From: Harmonia axyridis
Taxonomy: Eukaryota; Arthropoda; Insecta; Coleoptera; Coccinellidae
Direction of reading: 5' to 3'
Assembly (NCBI RefSeq): GCF_914767665.1
Contig: NC_059503.1
Location: 22,754,001-22,818,000 of the forward strand
DNA length: 64,000 nt
Part shown: positions 23,812 through 36,242 of the stretch, piece after piece
How positions within the stretch are numbered: position 1 is the first letter of the stretch
Layout of the letters: the number at the start of each line of letters is the position of its first letter
Made by a program: the position numbers and the translations under genes
Notes under the pieces: model-generated
Seen by the model: the letters and a program-made list of their open reading frames with translations, nothing else
What the model was told of the DNA's origin: nothing
Databases searched by the model: none

Positions 23812-26800
23812 AACTTTCATCATCTCGCCCATCCTCTGTTAATATGAATCCTCTTTTCGTCATGAAACCTAACGATAACCGCCCTTATCTCAATGTCGAG
23901 GTCTTTGATCAGAAAATTCTCGCTCTCGCCGATACTGGCAGCACATCTTCTATTTTAGGTTCCGCAGGGTTTGCTCTTCTTCAAAGATATAATATTCCGA
24001 TACAGTATGAGTTCCCAATTAATGTTACAACTGCTGATGGTAAACCTCAAGATTTCCTAGGGTATATTTTGGTTCCTATTTCACTTGAAGGTGTCGTGAG
24101 GCAGTTAAAAATTTTAATAATTCCATCAGTTACTCATAATCTCATTTTAGGAATGGATTTCTTCAAATTGTTCGGTATTGAAGTTAGGTTTTCTGATCTT
24201 TCCTATTCTCTCGATTCTTCCGTGTGTACAATCAATGCCATTCAACCATTTTCTAAATTAACACCCTCTCAGAAAAATGATCTTCAGAATATAATAAAAT
24301 GTTTCGAATATATCGCTCCTAAAGATAGGATAGGTCGTACTCCCTTAATAACTCATCATATCGACACCGGAAATGCTAAACCTATTGTCCAACGACAATA
24401 TCCCTTATCTCCTGCTATGCAGACTCATTTGAATAAAGAAATCGACGAAATGTTGAAACTAAAGGTAATTCAACCTTCTCAATCTCCTTGGTGTAGCCCT
24501 TTATGGTTAGTTCCAAAACGTTCGGGGGAATATCGTGTATGTTTTGACGGTAGAAAGTTAAATGAAGTAACGGTGGATGATACGTATCCTATGCCTCTAA
24601 TAGATGGTATACTTAATAAACTAAGGGATGCTAAATATCTCTCATCAATTGACTTAACGAAAGCTTTTTTCCAAATTCCGTTAGATAGATCTTCCTGTGC
24701 GAAAACCGCTTTTGCAGTGCATGGACGTGGTTTGTTTGAATTTGTCGTTTGTCCGTTTGGATTAAAGAATAGTCCAAAAGCAATGTCTCGTTTAATGGAT
24801 AAGGTAATAGGACCTGATTTAGCGCCGTATTGCTTCGTTTATCTCGACGATATAATTATAGCTACTCCTACATTTGAACTCCACATCAAAGTTTTGGAGG
24901 AAGTATATCAGCGACTTAAGAATGCTAATCTTACTGTAAACTTAGATAAATGTGAATTTTGTCGTCCATCTCTGATCTATCTCGGTTTTGTAGTTGATGA
25001 ACATGGTTTACGAACTGATCCAGAAAAGGTTTCCGCGATAGTAAATTATCCAACTCCTAAAAATACAACTGAAATTAAACGTTTAATAGGTCTTGTCAGT
25101 TGGTACCGTCGTTTCATTAGGGATTTTTCATCTATTTGTTCCCCAATTTCAGATCTCTTACATGGTAGGAAGAAAGGACAACCGATAGTCTGGACTCCGG
25201 AAGCCGAAGTAGCTTTCAACGAAATAAAATCTCGCCTAGTTTCTGCACCAGTATTAGCCAGCCCTGATTTTTCAAAACCTTTTGTCATTCAGTGTGATGC
25301 TTCTGATACCGGCGTAGGTGCAATTTTATACCAAGAATGCGATGGCGTAGAACATCCAGTAGCTTACGCTAGTAAGACACTTACATCTTGTCAACGTAAA
25401 TATACCGTCACAGAAAAAGAACTCCTAGCGGTCATTTTTGGTATCGAAAAATTTCGAAGTTATGTAGAAGGTACGAAATTCACGATAGAAACGGATCATG
25501 CTTCTCTTATATATCTTCATAACCTTTCAAACCCATCAGGACGTTTGACTAGATGGGCAGTTAAACTTTCTCAATTTGATTTCACTATTAAACATCGAAA
25601 AGGTTCTTTAAACGTAGTGGCCGATGCATTGTCTCGTTCGGTAGCTGATATCTCTGTTATTGATGTTTCTTATTTTCAACCAGATAAATGGTATAAATCG
25701 ATGGTTAAGAATGTTCAAAAGAATCCCGAACTTTATCCTTCATTTCGTGTCGAGAATGGAATACTTTATAAGCATATTGTATCACGAAATACTATTGTCA
25801 GTAATTTGACCGATTGGAAAATTGTTGTGCCTTCAGCCAATCGACATGAAATTCTTCAATTCTATCACGATAAAGAAACTTCAGGTCATTTAGGGATATC
25901 TAAAACGCTAGCTCGAATATCTGAATTATATTACTGGCCAAAAATTAGGAAAGATGTGTATAAATATGTAAGAAAATGTCCTGTTTGTGCTGCGTGTAAA
26001 AGTTCAAATTTACCCCAAGCTGGTCACATGGGTTCTTACAAGAACATTAATTTCCCATTTCAGTGTATCTCTGCTGATTTGTTGGGTCCATACCCAAGAT
26101 CTAAAAATGGTAACCAGTATGTCTTGGTAGTTGTCGATTGGTTCACCAAATTCGTGTTAGTACACCCCATGTCAAAGGCTACCTCTAAAAGTATTCTCAA
26201 GTTCATAGAAAATAATATATTTCTTATTTACGGTGTACCGCAGATTTTTATTGTCGATAATGGAAGTCAATTTGTCAGTAAAGAGTTCAAGAAGTTGATG
26301 GAAACTTATCGTGTTCAGAAAATTTGGTATAATGCTAAATATCATCCCCAAGTAAATTTCACGGAAAGAGTCAACAAAGTTATTGTAACTTCAATTCGGT
26401 GTTATATTCATGAAAACCATAAAACCTGGGATTCTTCTATATTTAAAGTGGCTCAAGCCATCAGGTTGGCAAAACATGATGTCACAGGTTATTCTCCGGC
26501 TTTCCTTAATTTCGCTAGAAATATTCCCGTTACTGGAGATTTCTATGGAAAGATTTCTGACAATCAAAATAATACAATTTCTATATCTGAGAAGTCTCAA
26601 CGCATTGATGATGTGCAGAAACTGCCCGAATTATTTGTAGATATTCGCAAGAAATTACATCAGGCCTATCTTAGAAATGCTCATCAATACAATTTAAGAA
26701 AACGAAAAGTAAGATTTTATGTCGGCGATAAAGTCTGGAAAAGAAATGTAACTTTGTCTTCAGCGGCTAATAATTATTCTGCGAAATTAGCTCCTAAATA

Positions 26801-26969
26801 TTTGCCTTGCATTATTACTAGGGTTGTTTCAGATTTGGTATACGAGCTTAAGGACGTGGATGGTAACGATTTGGGTCGTTGGCACATTAAAGATCTTAAA
26901 TCATCTTATGATGATGATTCGGATTCGGCTGAGGAGGAGTATTTTAGCGCAGATTCGGATGACTCATAA
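23670..26969 (+). CDS. pol: Pol polyprotein (PR-RT-RNase H-IN)
   Basis: An open frame of 1099 codons in the -1 frame relative to gag; ribosomes would enter at about 23685 by frameshifting. Numbering from 23670: aspartic protease DTGS at 88; reverse transcriptase with YLDD at 391; RNase H with the catalytic Asp of QCDASD at 543; integrase with an HHCC zinc finger starting at His 733 and ending CPVCAAC; integrase triad D803, D863 and E899, the D,D(35)E spacing. A GPY/F-like region (KLAPKYLPCIITRV) lies near the C-terminus, and no chromodomain is evident. The tail is acidic and Ser-rich. All catalytic residues I can check are present and no stop interrupts the frame, so the enzyme set looks functional. 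Confidence 0.95.
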   Translation: MQFKKRESGWRKTERRHQSRNQKFSKSAISQSHFNPIEGENKHSEPVELSSSRPSSVNMNPLFVMKPNDNRPYLNVEVFDQKILALADTGSTSSILGSAGFALLQRYNIPIQYEFPINVTTADGKPQDFLGYILVPISLEGVVRQLKILIIPSVTHNLILGMDFFKLFGIEVRFSDLSYSLDSSVCTINAIQPFSKLTPSQKNDLQNIIKCFEYIAPKDRIGRTPLITHHIDTGNAKPIVQRQYPLSPAMQTHLNKEIDEMLKLKVIQPSQSPWCSPLWLVPKRSGEYRVCFDGRKLNEVTVDDTYPMPLIDGILNKLRDAKYLSSIDLTKAFFQIPLDRSSCAKTAFAVHGRGLFEFVVCPFGLKNSPKAMSRLMDKVIGPDLAPYCFVYLDDIIIATPTFELHIKVLEEVYQRLKNANLTVNLDKCEFCRPSLIYLGFVVDEHGLRTDPEKVSAIVNYPTPKNTTEIKRLIGLVSWYRRFIRDFSSICSPISDLLHGRKKGQPIVWTPEAEVAFNEIKSRLVSAPVLASPDFSKPFVIQCDASDTGVGAILYQECDGVEHPVAYASKTLTSCQRKYTVTEKELLAVIFGIEKFRSYVEGTKFTIETDHASLIYLHNLSNPSGRLTRWAVKLSQFDFTIKHRKGSLNVVADALSRSVADISVIDVSYFQPDKWYKSMVKNVQKNPELYPSFRVENGILYKHIVSRNTIVSNLTDWKIVVPSANRHEILQFYHDKETSGHLGISKTLARISELYYWPKIRKDVYKYVRKCPVCAACKSSNLPQAGHMGSYKNINFPFQCISADLLGPYPRSKNGNQYVLVVVDWFTKFVLVHPMSKATSKSILKFIENNIFLIYGVPQIFIVDNGSQFVSKEFKKLMETYRVQKIWYNAKYHPQVNFTERVNKVIVTSIRCYIHENHKTWDSSIFKVAQAIRLAKHDVTGYSPAFLNFARNIPVTGDFYGKISDNQNNTISISEKSQRIDDVQKLPELFVDIRKKLHQAYLRNAHQYNLRKRKVRFYVGDKVWKRNVTLSSAANNYSAKLAPKYLPCIITRVVSDLVYELKDVDGNDLGRWHIKDLKSSYDDDSDSAEEEYFSADSDDS
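23679..23721 (+). promoter_or_regulatory. Gag-pol -1 frameshift signal
   Basis: The canonical slippery heptamer A AAA AAC lies at 23679-23685 in exactly the right phase of the gag frame. After a nine-base spacer, GGTGGCG (23695-23701) can pair with CGTCACC (23715-23721), giving a 7-bp stem with one G-U pair and a 13-base loop. Slipping back one base here enters the pol frame. The position agrees with the gag-pol overlap, and the heptamer is one used by many retroviruses. Confidence 0.85.
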
Positions 26970-27391
26970 ATATTTTCTCTATTTTTCTCTATTGCAAGTA
27001 TTATGCGTGAATACATAATGAATTACTGTTGGATGGTGAAATGTTATGAAAGAATCTATCTTTGGTAGCTCCTTTATGGAAAATTTGTGCTTTCATGATG
27101 TGAACTATTCAGCAGGGATGTGTTGTGTTGATTCTGAATTACTTCGGTATTTATGATATTTGGGAATCAATGCATTTTTCATATCATTTTGATTTATGTT
27201 ACATGCCTTATTTATCTTACCTATCTGTATCTCTCAAAGTTTTCCTTGCATCGTATCTTTTCATATAATATGAATATTGAGTCTGATTTAAATTTGTTGC
27301 TTCCTAAGTCAATTCCTTTGCTGTATAGCGAATTCAAAAATAAAAAAAAAAATATTGTAAACTTCTAAAGTTTCCAAATTTTTTTTCGCCC
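26970..27391 (+). other. Pol to 3' LTR spacer, no envelope gene
   Basis: About 420 bases separate pol from the purine tract. The only frame of note, 27153-27368, has 71 codons and a hydrophobic start, far too short for an envelope protein. I see no furin-like site or conserved env features. Confidence 0.7.
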
Positions 27392-27404
27392 AGTTGGGGT
27401 GGTG
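27392..27404 (+). promoter_or_regulatory. Polypurine tract
   Basis: AGTTGGGGTGGTG abuts the 3' LTR. It is the expected plus-strand primer site, G-rich although interrupted by T residues. Confidence 0.7.
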
Positions 27405-28891
27405 TGTAACGATTCAACGGACCGTATATAATTTTGCCCAGCTCATGTTTAAGAGACGCCACTGATCCCCGATGTAATTTATCGAACACTATCGATTCTC
27501 ATATTTGATACAGAGAGTGCGCGGAGATTGTCGTTCAATGTGAAAATTTTTCAGATTTCAGCTGAAAGATTATTATTGATTTGACGACTGATTGAAAACA
27601 GGTGGAGAGTGAGTGTGATATTTTTTGGTGGCTTTACGTATGGTTGAGTACCTTATTATTAGATATTGAATATTACCTAATTATTTCTTTGAATAACAGT
27701 AATTCTATCTGACGATTTGATATCTGATAGTTTAATTTGACATTCCATTGTCTCTTTTCTTTTTTTCTCTTAACACACAGTAGTGTGTAAGGATTTTTTT
27801 TCCTTCTTTCTTTTGAGAGCCGCCAGGAAGTACATATTCCCTTTCTTGCTGTAATTAACTATAAATTTCATTCAAATTACATAAATTTCCTTCTTATAAT
27901 AACTCTCGGATCATATGTACATTTTTTTTTATTCTTTGTATTTAATTGTTTCTTATAACATAAGTTTTTTTCACTTTCCGGAAAGTATTCAATAATTAAC
28001 TCATTTTTATATAATAGTTTATAATTTCTGTCAATTCCAAATTTCATACAATACTTTTGATACTATTTTTCTAAATTCAACCAGAACATTTTTATCTCCA
28101 ACAATTGTACAAATCTAATTTCCTGAATTTTTCTCTCCACGCATGCTCAAGCATCCATTTTGATACGAAGAAGATTCCACAATTCCTGTACAAGTTTTTA
28201 ACCAGGCTGCACTGAATCTTCATCCTGATCAAGGTTACACAGAAACCTTCATCCAATATTTGGACGAAATACTGCAAGTGCTGTTGAGTTTCACTTCAGG
28301 CGAGCATCCACCAAATTGGAACCCGAGATTTGAATTGTTTTTCACCACTTCGATCCAAGAGCAATATTCTGATATCAAGCAACTATCAAAATTGAGAAAC
28401 GAGATCTACCACGTGAGATATCAAAATTCATCTTTCGATAACCTACTTATTCCAAATTCTGTCTGGAGACCTAATATTCGAATTGTAAGATCAGTGAAAT
28501 TTTCATCATTTGTAAATGTTCTGAGTATATTTTTTTCTCAGCCTTCAGCAATATTTTTTTTGTAAATTCTGAATTTATTTTTTTCAGCCTTCAGCAATAT
28601 ATATATTTTTTTAAATAGTTTTAATATATTTGTAAAATTTAATTCGTTTTATTTCTTACCACTAAGCAAGATCTCTCTTATCTATCTCCCGTTTCTCTTA
28701 CTTAACTTCATTTTTATTTTATCATCTCTATTAATTTTTTTTCGAGGAATTTCATTTTTATGAAATTTGGTTTACTTTAGTAAGCCTGGCGCCCAACAAT
28801 TAATTAGTCAAGTTAACAAGTTCATTTGGTGCCCACACCCTCACCGTATCAACTGAGCAGCCGATAGGCATACGTGTGATTTCACTTTACA
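27405..28891 (+). repeat. 3' LTR
   Basis: 1487 bases, the same length as the 5' LTR and identical to it wherever I compared them, including all poly-T runs and the internal 133-codon frame (28164-28565). It is followed by the duplication ACCT at 28892-28895. Confidence 0.95.
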
Positions 28892-28895
28892 ACCT

Positions 28896-30600
28896 ACCTT
28901 TTGGCATTTCAGGGGAAGAGTTCGGCTGAATTACAGCGTCAAAAATATGGCTGGAGGCAAAAGCATTTCAAGCACAGATCATAGGCAAGAAAAAGCCACA
29001 TTGTACTTAATACGGGATTATTGAAAAGCTGCATTGAAGGGCGAAATAGACAATAATTTATAGTTACATTTGTTCCTCATTGTAATATGGACCTATTATA
29101 GACTACCATTTTCCGAATAAACTCTGTTTGAATAATTCCACAAAAATAATAATATTCTCAAGACATTCTTCATCTCGGTCTTCATCAAGATTATTTTTTG
29201 CTCGATTTTTTGTTTGTCCTCCAAAGTGCAGGTTTCCATTTTTCCGTTTATCAGTTACTATCATTATTCTTGCCAAGATATTCTGAAAAACATTAATTTC
29301 TTGATCGTTTCAATGACCTTGTTTGATATTTAGGTACCTTCAAAAACTCTAAATGCGATCGAATTTTCAGATCGAAAATTTTGACAGGAAGATGACAATA
29401 TCACAGAATTTCATAAACAAATTTTGCTCAGACGGTTTTTTGAATGAATTGAAGGTAAATCAATACCCAAAAACAACTAAAAATGCATCATATTATGGAC
29501 AAACATCTGTTGTATGATTTTAATAGTAAAATATTTGTTTGGTATTAAGGTGTCTAGTCCTTCAAAAAATAATCTAGCCGACCTATGAATTTGAATACAA
29601 TGAACTAACACAAAATTTTCTGAATTATTTTGGTTTTTGGAAACGTGATATAACCTGTGAAAATTTGCATAATCAATGAACTAATGATGTTTGTTCGCTG
29701 AAAGTTGATTCATCCTGTATCAAATGACTACATCTACTGTAAGTATCTACATTCGTTGGAAATTCTATGAACCTGTATCCCGATTAATCTACTCACATGG
29801 CCGCTTCAACAACGTGGGTTACGTTCAACATTCGCTTTCTTTTTAGGCAGAGAGAAGAGAACTAGCGAATCAAATACATTCTTAGCATGCGCACGCAAAC
29901 AGGTCACTCAAACTTTCTACCTCTTTCGTTATATTAACTCTGTTATCGCGTAGTTTAACTCCGATATCTTATGCAATGGTTGGTAAATATTGTAAATAAT
30001 GATTCCAGTCAAGGTCTGACGATGACAAAAATCTTGCAGTTGAGCTTGGTCAGCAGAATAACCAGCAGTGCAGTAATGAGGCCAGAACTGTATGGTGAAT
30101 ACAGGGACCAACTGGTTTGACTGTGAAACCGCTGAACTTGAGATCTTGTATTACTACATTCCCGATTATTTGAATTCTTTCGATGGACTTATGATGATGC
30201 ATTCATGGCTAATATCTATAAATTTCGGGGCCCGGCAGATATCAATCAGATTTTGGTATTTTCATATATCACGAGATCTATGAATTTAATGGAATCGATG
30301 ATTCTGCTTGGGGAATAGTTGAATGTATAATGTACATTTTCCTAATAGCAAAATTGGGCAAAAACGAGGGCAAAAATATTTTGACAATTTTTTCCATTGA
30401 ATTTATAGGTCGAGTGATAATCGACTAGATTATTTCCTGAATAGCTCGAGTTCTTACTTATTTTATTAACAATGAAATTTTCGAAAAATTCCACCTGAAG
30501 TTGAAAATATAAAGATGATTTTGATTTTTGCTTTGGTTTCCTTCGTTACGATTACGAATCACAACAATTCATTCAAAAAATCATATAAGCATAATAATAT
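28896..30600. other. AT-rich DNA, no gene seen
   Basis: No coding exon, transposase motif or structured repeat recognised. Confidence 0.45.
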
Positions 30601-31232
30601 ACAGGGTGTTTCCTAAACATGCGGCAAAAATTCAGGGGGTTGTTCCTTGGACTATTCTAAGAATATTTTGTCCTTTAATGATTTTTGAAAAACCTATTTG
30701 TTTCGAAGATATAGGGGAAACAAAATTTCAGATAATAACATTTTATTATGAAAAATTATATGAAAATTCAACTCAACCTACAAAAACTGTTGAAAATGAC
30801 CACCTCTAGCCAGCATACAAGCATCCAATCTTCTCCTCATTGACTGCCGAACCCTATAGCGATTCATAATAGTCAAAGATAAAATGTTAATTGCTAATAC
30901 ATCACAAAACGAATTCAAATGAAAACCGTGTTTAATCTGTATTCCTCGCTGTATTCCTTTACCATCTGCACTTATCAATTTTTAGTCAAAAAACTGGCCG
31001 TTTTTAGTAATTGGAATGTTGTTAAACAAATTTAAAAATAAATTGTACCTACTTAGTAAACACAGTGCGGTACGCATTTTTATTTAAACTATTATTAATT
31101 TTAAAAATATGAAAAATGTTGTTCGCCCTGTATCTTCGAAACAAAGAGGTTTTTCAAAAATCATCCAAGGACAAAACATGCTTAAAATAGTTCAAGGAAC
31201 AACCCCCTGAATTTTTGCCGCATGTTTAGGAT
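30601..31232. mobile_element. MITE with ~115-bp inverted repeats, copy A
   Basis: It starts ACAGGGTGTTTCCTAAACAT, and its left ~115 bases recur in reverse at its right end (CCCTGTATCTTCGAAAC to GCCGCATGTTTAGGA). The extreme right terminus has decayed compared with the copy at 50283-50879. The interior matches that copy closely and carries an extra ~31 bases that copy B has lost, plus a duplicated CTGTATTCC. No transposase is encoded. Confidence 0.8.
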
Positions 31233-32107
31233 ATATCATAATTAATATGTTTGAAAATAGATGTTCAAAAAAATATTTCCAGATATCTTATGTAGCCATT
31301 TCTGAACCTCCCAAATATTCCGTCACAATTTTATAGTATTGTCACCTTCCTGTCAAAATATTTGTGCTGTTTCACACTTTTGTTAAATGGACCAATCAGA
31401 AACACTATTCAAGTTTGGATTATTGGTAACCCAAACTTGACTCTTAGTTCTGATTAGTGATAAGCCTGTCAAGTTCGGTGTTTCAGTTTTGTGTATGTGA
31501 CAGTTCCTCAAATTCTGACTTTTCAGATTTTTCACCTTCCATTATGTTCATCAATACTCTAATTAAATTCGACTTATGAATGAATTTATTTCTTGATTAT
31601 GTTTTTTATTTCAAACATTAAGTTGTTGACATGTTCTGCAGATAATTATGAAATGAATCGACCTCGGAATCGACAGACTTATTCCAAAAATTCAAACACA
31701 TATGGTATTTCTACTGAAAATCAATTCAGGTCATTTGGACGATCAGAAAATTCATCTTTTGTAAACTTTTAGCGAAAATTATGAGAATAATATAAATAAT
31801 AATACATAATTTAGTTAGAGGCAACACTAAAAAGGACAAATAAAAAAATAAGCGCGATGAAAATCTCTTGTGCAATATTCGTTTATTTATCCCAAACTCT
31901 AATCTGAAAATGGTCGTCCCTGATTTCACAATAAGAGACATAATTACACTCAAATTGATCTCATGAAGAAAAAAATTAAGTTAAAACAGGATGGTCTGTC
32001 GTCAATTTTTTTGATTTCAAAACAACCACAGATCCAGACGAAAAGCCTTCAAATCTTTTTATAATACCAAATCTCTATATTTCTCAATACATACGAGGTA
32101 TTCATAC
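31233..32107. other. AT-rich DNA, no gene seen
   Basis: No gene or clear element recognised. Confidence 0.45.
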
Positions 32108-33080
32108 TTAATATAATAATAATAATAATATAATAATAAGTCCTTTATTTCCAACAGGGTTGACCCCCAATTACTGGAAAACACAACTTTAATTACAGTA
32201 TTTTAACAATATAACAATCATTACGAATGGCAATGTACATAATCATAAAAAAAGAGATGAAAAAAAGAGATACACCAACCCAACCCAAGATCAGCTCACA
32301 GAGCTGTGAAAATAATAGGCCTCCACGATGGACCGAGGAGAATCGTGTTGTATGTCACATATACTTGCGAGCGAGTTGAACAACTTACATGAATAACAAA
32401 TTGGTGATCTACGACTCGAATTTGTTCTCCCCACTCCACAGTAGAACACCTCCTCACTCCTGGAACCCAAACGGGGAACCAGAAATGGCAAACTAGACAA
32501 AATCTCCGAACAATCAATTCCGCCATTAACTATTTTATAAAGAAACATCAATGCACACACTTTTACCCTATCTACAATGGACTGTGCACAGAATCTTGAA
32601 AGTAATAAATTATGATCACAACCTATAGGTGGGTAAACACCATCCTCCCTCCAAATTAAATATTTATAAAATTTTCTCTGAACTGACTCAATTCTTCTCC
32701 TGTGATATTCATATATAGGTCTCCAAACTATGTTACAATATTCCAACCTACTTCTAATTAAACTATTGAATAGAGCTATCAAAGTTTTTGAACAACAGAA
32801 GTATTTTGTGTTTCTGACTATAAATCCATAAGTTTTATTGGCAGCAAGTATTAACTGATTTATATGTGGTACAAAAGAACAAGTAGAGTCACATAAAATC
32901 CCCAGATCCCTAATTTCTGTTACACGAGTAAGTACTGAGCTGCTGATCCTGTAATCATATTCAACCATAGTTTTCTTTTTTGTGTATGTCATAACGTAAC
33001 ATTTGGAGATATTCAAGCTCAATATATTACTAGCGCACCACATTGATAGCCGATCAAGAGCCGACTGAAGTCTGATACAA
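32108..33080 (-). pseudogene. 5'-truncated LINE reverse transcriptase (minus)
   Basis: The minus-strand frame of about 260 codons opens with LQSALDRLSMWCASNILSLN, continues through EIRDLGILCD and has RSRLEYCNIVWRP plus a basic RRRIESVQRKF. This is the thumb and C-terminal part of a CR1/jockey-type reverse transcriptase. The palm motifs are missing because the copy is truncated on its 5' side near 33080. The frame ends at 32291 without internal stops, so truncation rather than decay has killed it. The 3' end is a TTA-repeat tail (32108-32140 on the plus strand as TAA repeats). Confidence 0.8.
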
Positions 33081-33378
33081 CGTATATATATACGATATAC
33101 GTAACAGAAGAGAAAAACAAAAAATTTGAACAAATCGATTGATCGATTTCGGAACTGTAAAACTTTATGATGAAGAAATGTAAGTTTTTACGCAATTATT
33201 AAATGTGATTCAAGAATTTCTTCAACGTGGTTCTTTAGAGATAATTCTTTTCAATATTCTTGGTTTGTTTTTTCTTTTGTTGTGTCTTGATACGATACGC
33301 TAAAAATCTTCAATATTGCTGGAATGAAATGTTTTGTTCGCCAAAGTTAATCAAATATTCTCTTTGAAATCCTAAAGT

Positions 33379-33438
33379 GAAAGTAATCCGAGAAATTAAG
33401 TCAATCCTCGGGTTAACTTAATTTCTCGGATTACTTTC
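33379..33438. repeat. Perfect 23-bp stem hairpin
   Basis: GAAAGTAATCCGAGAAATTA begins the left arm (33379-33401), and its exact complement lies at 33416-33438 with a 14-base loop. Such perfection in AT-rich DNA suggests a recent or constrained structure: a miniature inverted repeat, a small-RNA hairpin or a recent inversion-duplication. Confidence 0.85.
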
Positions 33439-35777
33439 AAGTAATCAATTTTCCATCAATCTTGTAATTTCTTATTGAGCTACATTTACAGAAAATCTAA
33501 AATATTTGCCAAAATGAAACTTCAATGTGTGAAATTTTCAATAAAATTTATCATAACGAAGAATAAAAATAAACATCGATACTTATAGAGGGAAATTATC
33601 CGATAAATATAGGTTAACAATTAACACCGATAAAAACACATGGCCTACTGGAGTCACGTGCTTGCATTTCGTTTTATCACGATATATGATCAGACAATAA
33701 TAGAAATACACGCCTGTTCATTATTCCATTACTGAATGATCGGTAACTCGAACTTCAGTAAATATTTCCGGAAACGTGTCGAATTAAAATCCAATTCGTA
33801 ATACTGCAGTAATTTTTCATTTTCATGTTCAGCATCGCTTATTACGTACCTGATGGTTTTGAATTAGCGTTTAGAAAGTAGGTGACTTCACGAAATCGTT
33901 TGGGTATAAAAAGGATTGTTTCGTATTTTGATAATTCTCGGATATCTCTCTGGATTTTTCATTCATAATTAATTGGTAAAACACAAGCATCATAAACATA
34001 GATAGAGGGAGCATATATAATTTTCAGTAAGCAACTTTTGTCCCTAACATGAACTTTCAAATTTGACATGAAGCGCGCGGAAATGAATACATATCAGTGA
34101 TAGGATATTTCACTCAATACGCGAGTTTCTCCACAAAGAACGCACTTCAAACGCGCCAAACAACGTGAAACAACAGATGACATTAGGAGATCAATATCTC
34201 AATATCAATATCAATCCAAACCTTGGATTTCAGCAAGTAGATACAGAAAATAAAAAATTTTCTGCATTCTATAAATTCGACAATTAGAAAAAATATCGGA
34301 TTCCAAATATTCAAATTTGCATATTTTATTGAGAATCACTCAAATAAATATATTTTATTCAATATAATACACATTTATAACCATATAGTAAAATTGTGGA
34401 TTTGAAAATAATTCACAATCCGACAACCGAGCGGACAACGTAATCTAACATTGTTGAGGACATTTGAAAATTGCTCTATCTATGTTTATTACTCTATGGT
34501 GTCACTAAACATTTGGAACAAGTATGTAGTTACAAAATTTTTTGAATTCTACACAATGATGGGTCACTCAATTAACACCAAATATGTCAATAAGTATTTT
34601 ACCAAAGGAGTGGATCCAGGTTTTATGTATGGATTCGAGACTCCGATATTACAGGCTTTAATTAGATTAGATCAGATTGTAAGTCAAAAGAATTGACAGG
34701 ATATGGCAACCGATATTCATTCAAAATTTAATGCGAATAGCTTTCACATTTCACAGATAAAGCACATGTAATGACTTCGGCAAAACAAAAAGTGTGAAAT
34801 TTTCAAATAGTTTTAAAACAGTTCTATATTGATCAATCAGTTGGACCAAATAGGGTTTTAAATGAAAAACTAGGGGAATTTGCTAAAACAAAGGGTTTTT
34901 ACACTGCTTTCCTTGCAGCTGAGCATTGAATTTCAAACGCTATATTATACCTAATTGCGGAGTTATGAATTAAAAAAAAATATCCCCTATTTCAATCCCG
35001 AAGGAGCAACATTACATCAACATGTTTTGTTCAACGAGATGAAATATTTTATGAGATAAGGGACATAATAAACCCTTGCATAAAATTGCTGAATATTTTA
35101 TGGTTAAGCGATATCGATCTCGATTGTTTACTGAAATATATATTCAAGGTTCCAAAATGATAAGTCCGAAGTGAATATATTTGGTTGCAGGGCTTTGTGA
35201 TTAGGTATTTGGAATTTCAATGACAATAATTATTCATTCTACTTATTTTCTAGGGCTACCGTAAACAAAGTCCGCATTGGAATTTTCCGCATATCCTAAG
35301 ATTGCAAAATGGAGCAAATACCGATGGATTTTACATTTTCCTCGATGAAATTTCTATTCACGTTCCTTAAATGTGCGGATGTCAACAATTTCAAGCATTT
35401 TCATTCTGTAATCGATGTTTACACATCTGTATGAATGGCTCTTTAGAGAAACAGGTGTTTGGCAAGAGTTTTATTTCATTCTGATCGATTCAGATATGTC
35501 AGAAAAGATGGAAGAATCCAAACTGAATTTTTCGTATAAGATGAGTATTCTCTACAATTTTGTTTCAATTTGATACAACAATGCACCTTTTTTTTTTTTA
35601 CTATACATATGTATAGGGATTAGTTTTTAGGAATATTTTCAATCTTTCAGATTCACTAATAATAAATGGAGTTATAAGATAAAGTCGGGAAAATCTATTT
35701 AATCTTTTAAGATATTAAGCCAATTCGAACCAATTTAATGGAGTTATCAAGGCAATTTGTTTATTTAATGATTCATT
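33439..35777. other. AT-rich DNA, no gene seen
   Basis: No coding exon or transposon protein was recognised; short frames have no family features. Confidence 0.45.
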
Positions 35778-36242
35778 GTGTTAGATTCCGAAATAAAAGG
35801 AAATAAATCACAAGCTTTTCGAAGATCCGTATTATCATCGCCAACATTCCATTCCATTAAGAGTATTTTAATGGGATTCTGTAATCGATCTAGGTTGTCC
35901 TCAGTATGTTCATTTAAAAATAAAATAATTAAACACATTCATCATTATTTGGAAGCAGGCGATGAAAAATGTAGTCCGACGCTTGAAAATCGTGTGCATT
36001 TCAGCAATTTTAAGCATAGTATGAGGTTTCCTGATCGATCAGAGTATTTTCAGATTTCGCAACGAAGGAAAGGTCGGTGCTATTGGAGAATAAATGACAT
36101 TGTCGTTGAAATTTTGTTTAGCATTGTAGCAATTAGTACGCTTCAACAAACATTACGTATTTCATGGCGTTTCGTCATCTATAAACGTATTGCATATCGA
36201 ATAGAACAGGATTTCACTCACCGAATAATAGAGTCCCAATGA
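35778..36242 (+). other. Unrecognised 154-codon open frame
   Basis: An open frame without a clear ATG (it would begin at a TTG), basic and rich in Ser, Ile and Arg, with no recognised domain. It runs directly into the CpG-rich block. The length is mildly unusual for the local composition. A 5' exon or chance are both possible. Confidence 0.15.

Larger units (their letters stand above)
20688..28891 (+). mobile_element. Complete Ty3/mdg4-type LTR retrotransposon
   Basis: An 8204-base element with two 1487-base LTRs that start TGTAACG and end TTTACA. It is flanked by a 4-base duplication, ACCT, at 20684-20687 and 28892-28895. In order it carries a tRNA-Lys primer site, gag, pol in the -1 frame, a purine tract and the 3' LTR. 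The pol order is protease, reverse transcriptase, RNase H, integrase, the Ty3 order. No envelope frame is present. By eye the two LTRs are identical, and both main frames are open from end to end, so insertion was recent and the copy may still be active. Confidence 0.95.

Noticed and set aside
27153..27368. 71-codon frame in the envelope position of the LTR retrotransposon
   Set aside because: Far too short for an envelope protein, low-complexity hydrophobic start, no cleavage site or conserved feature.
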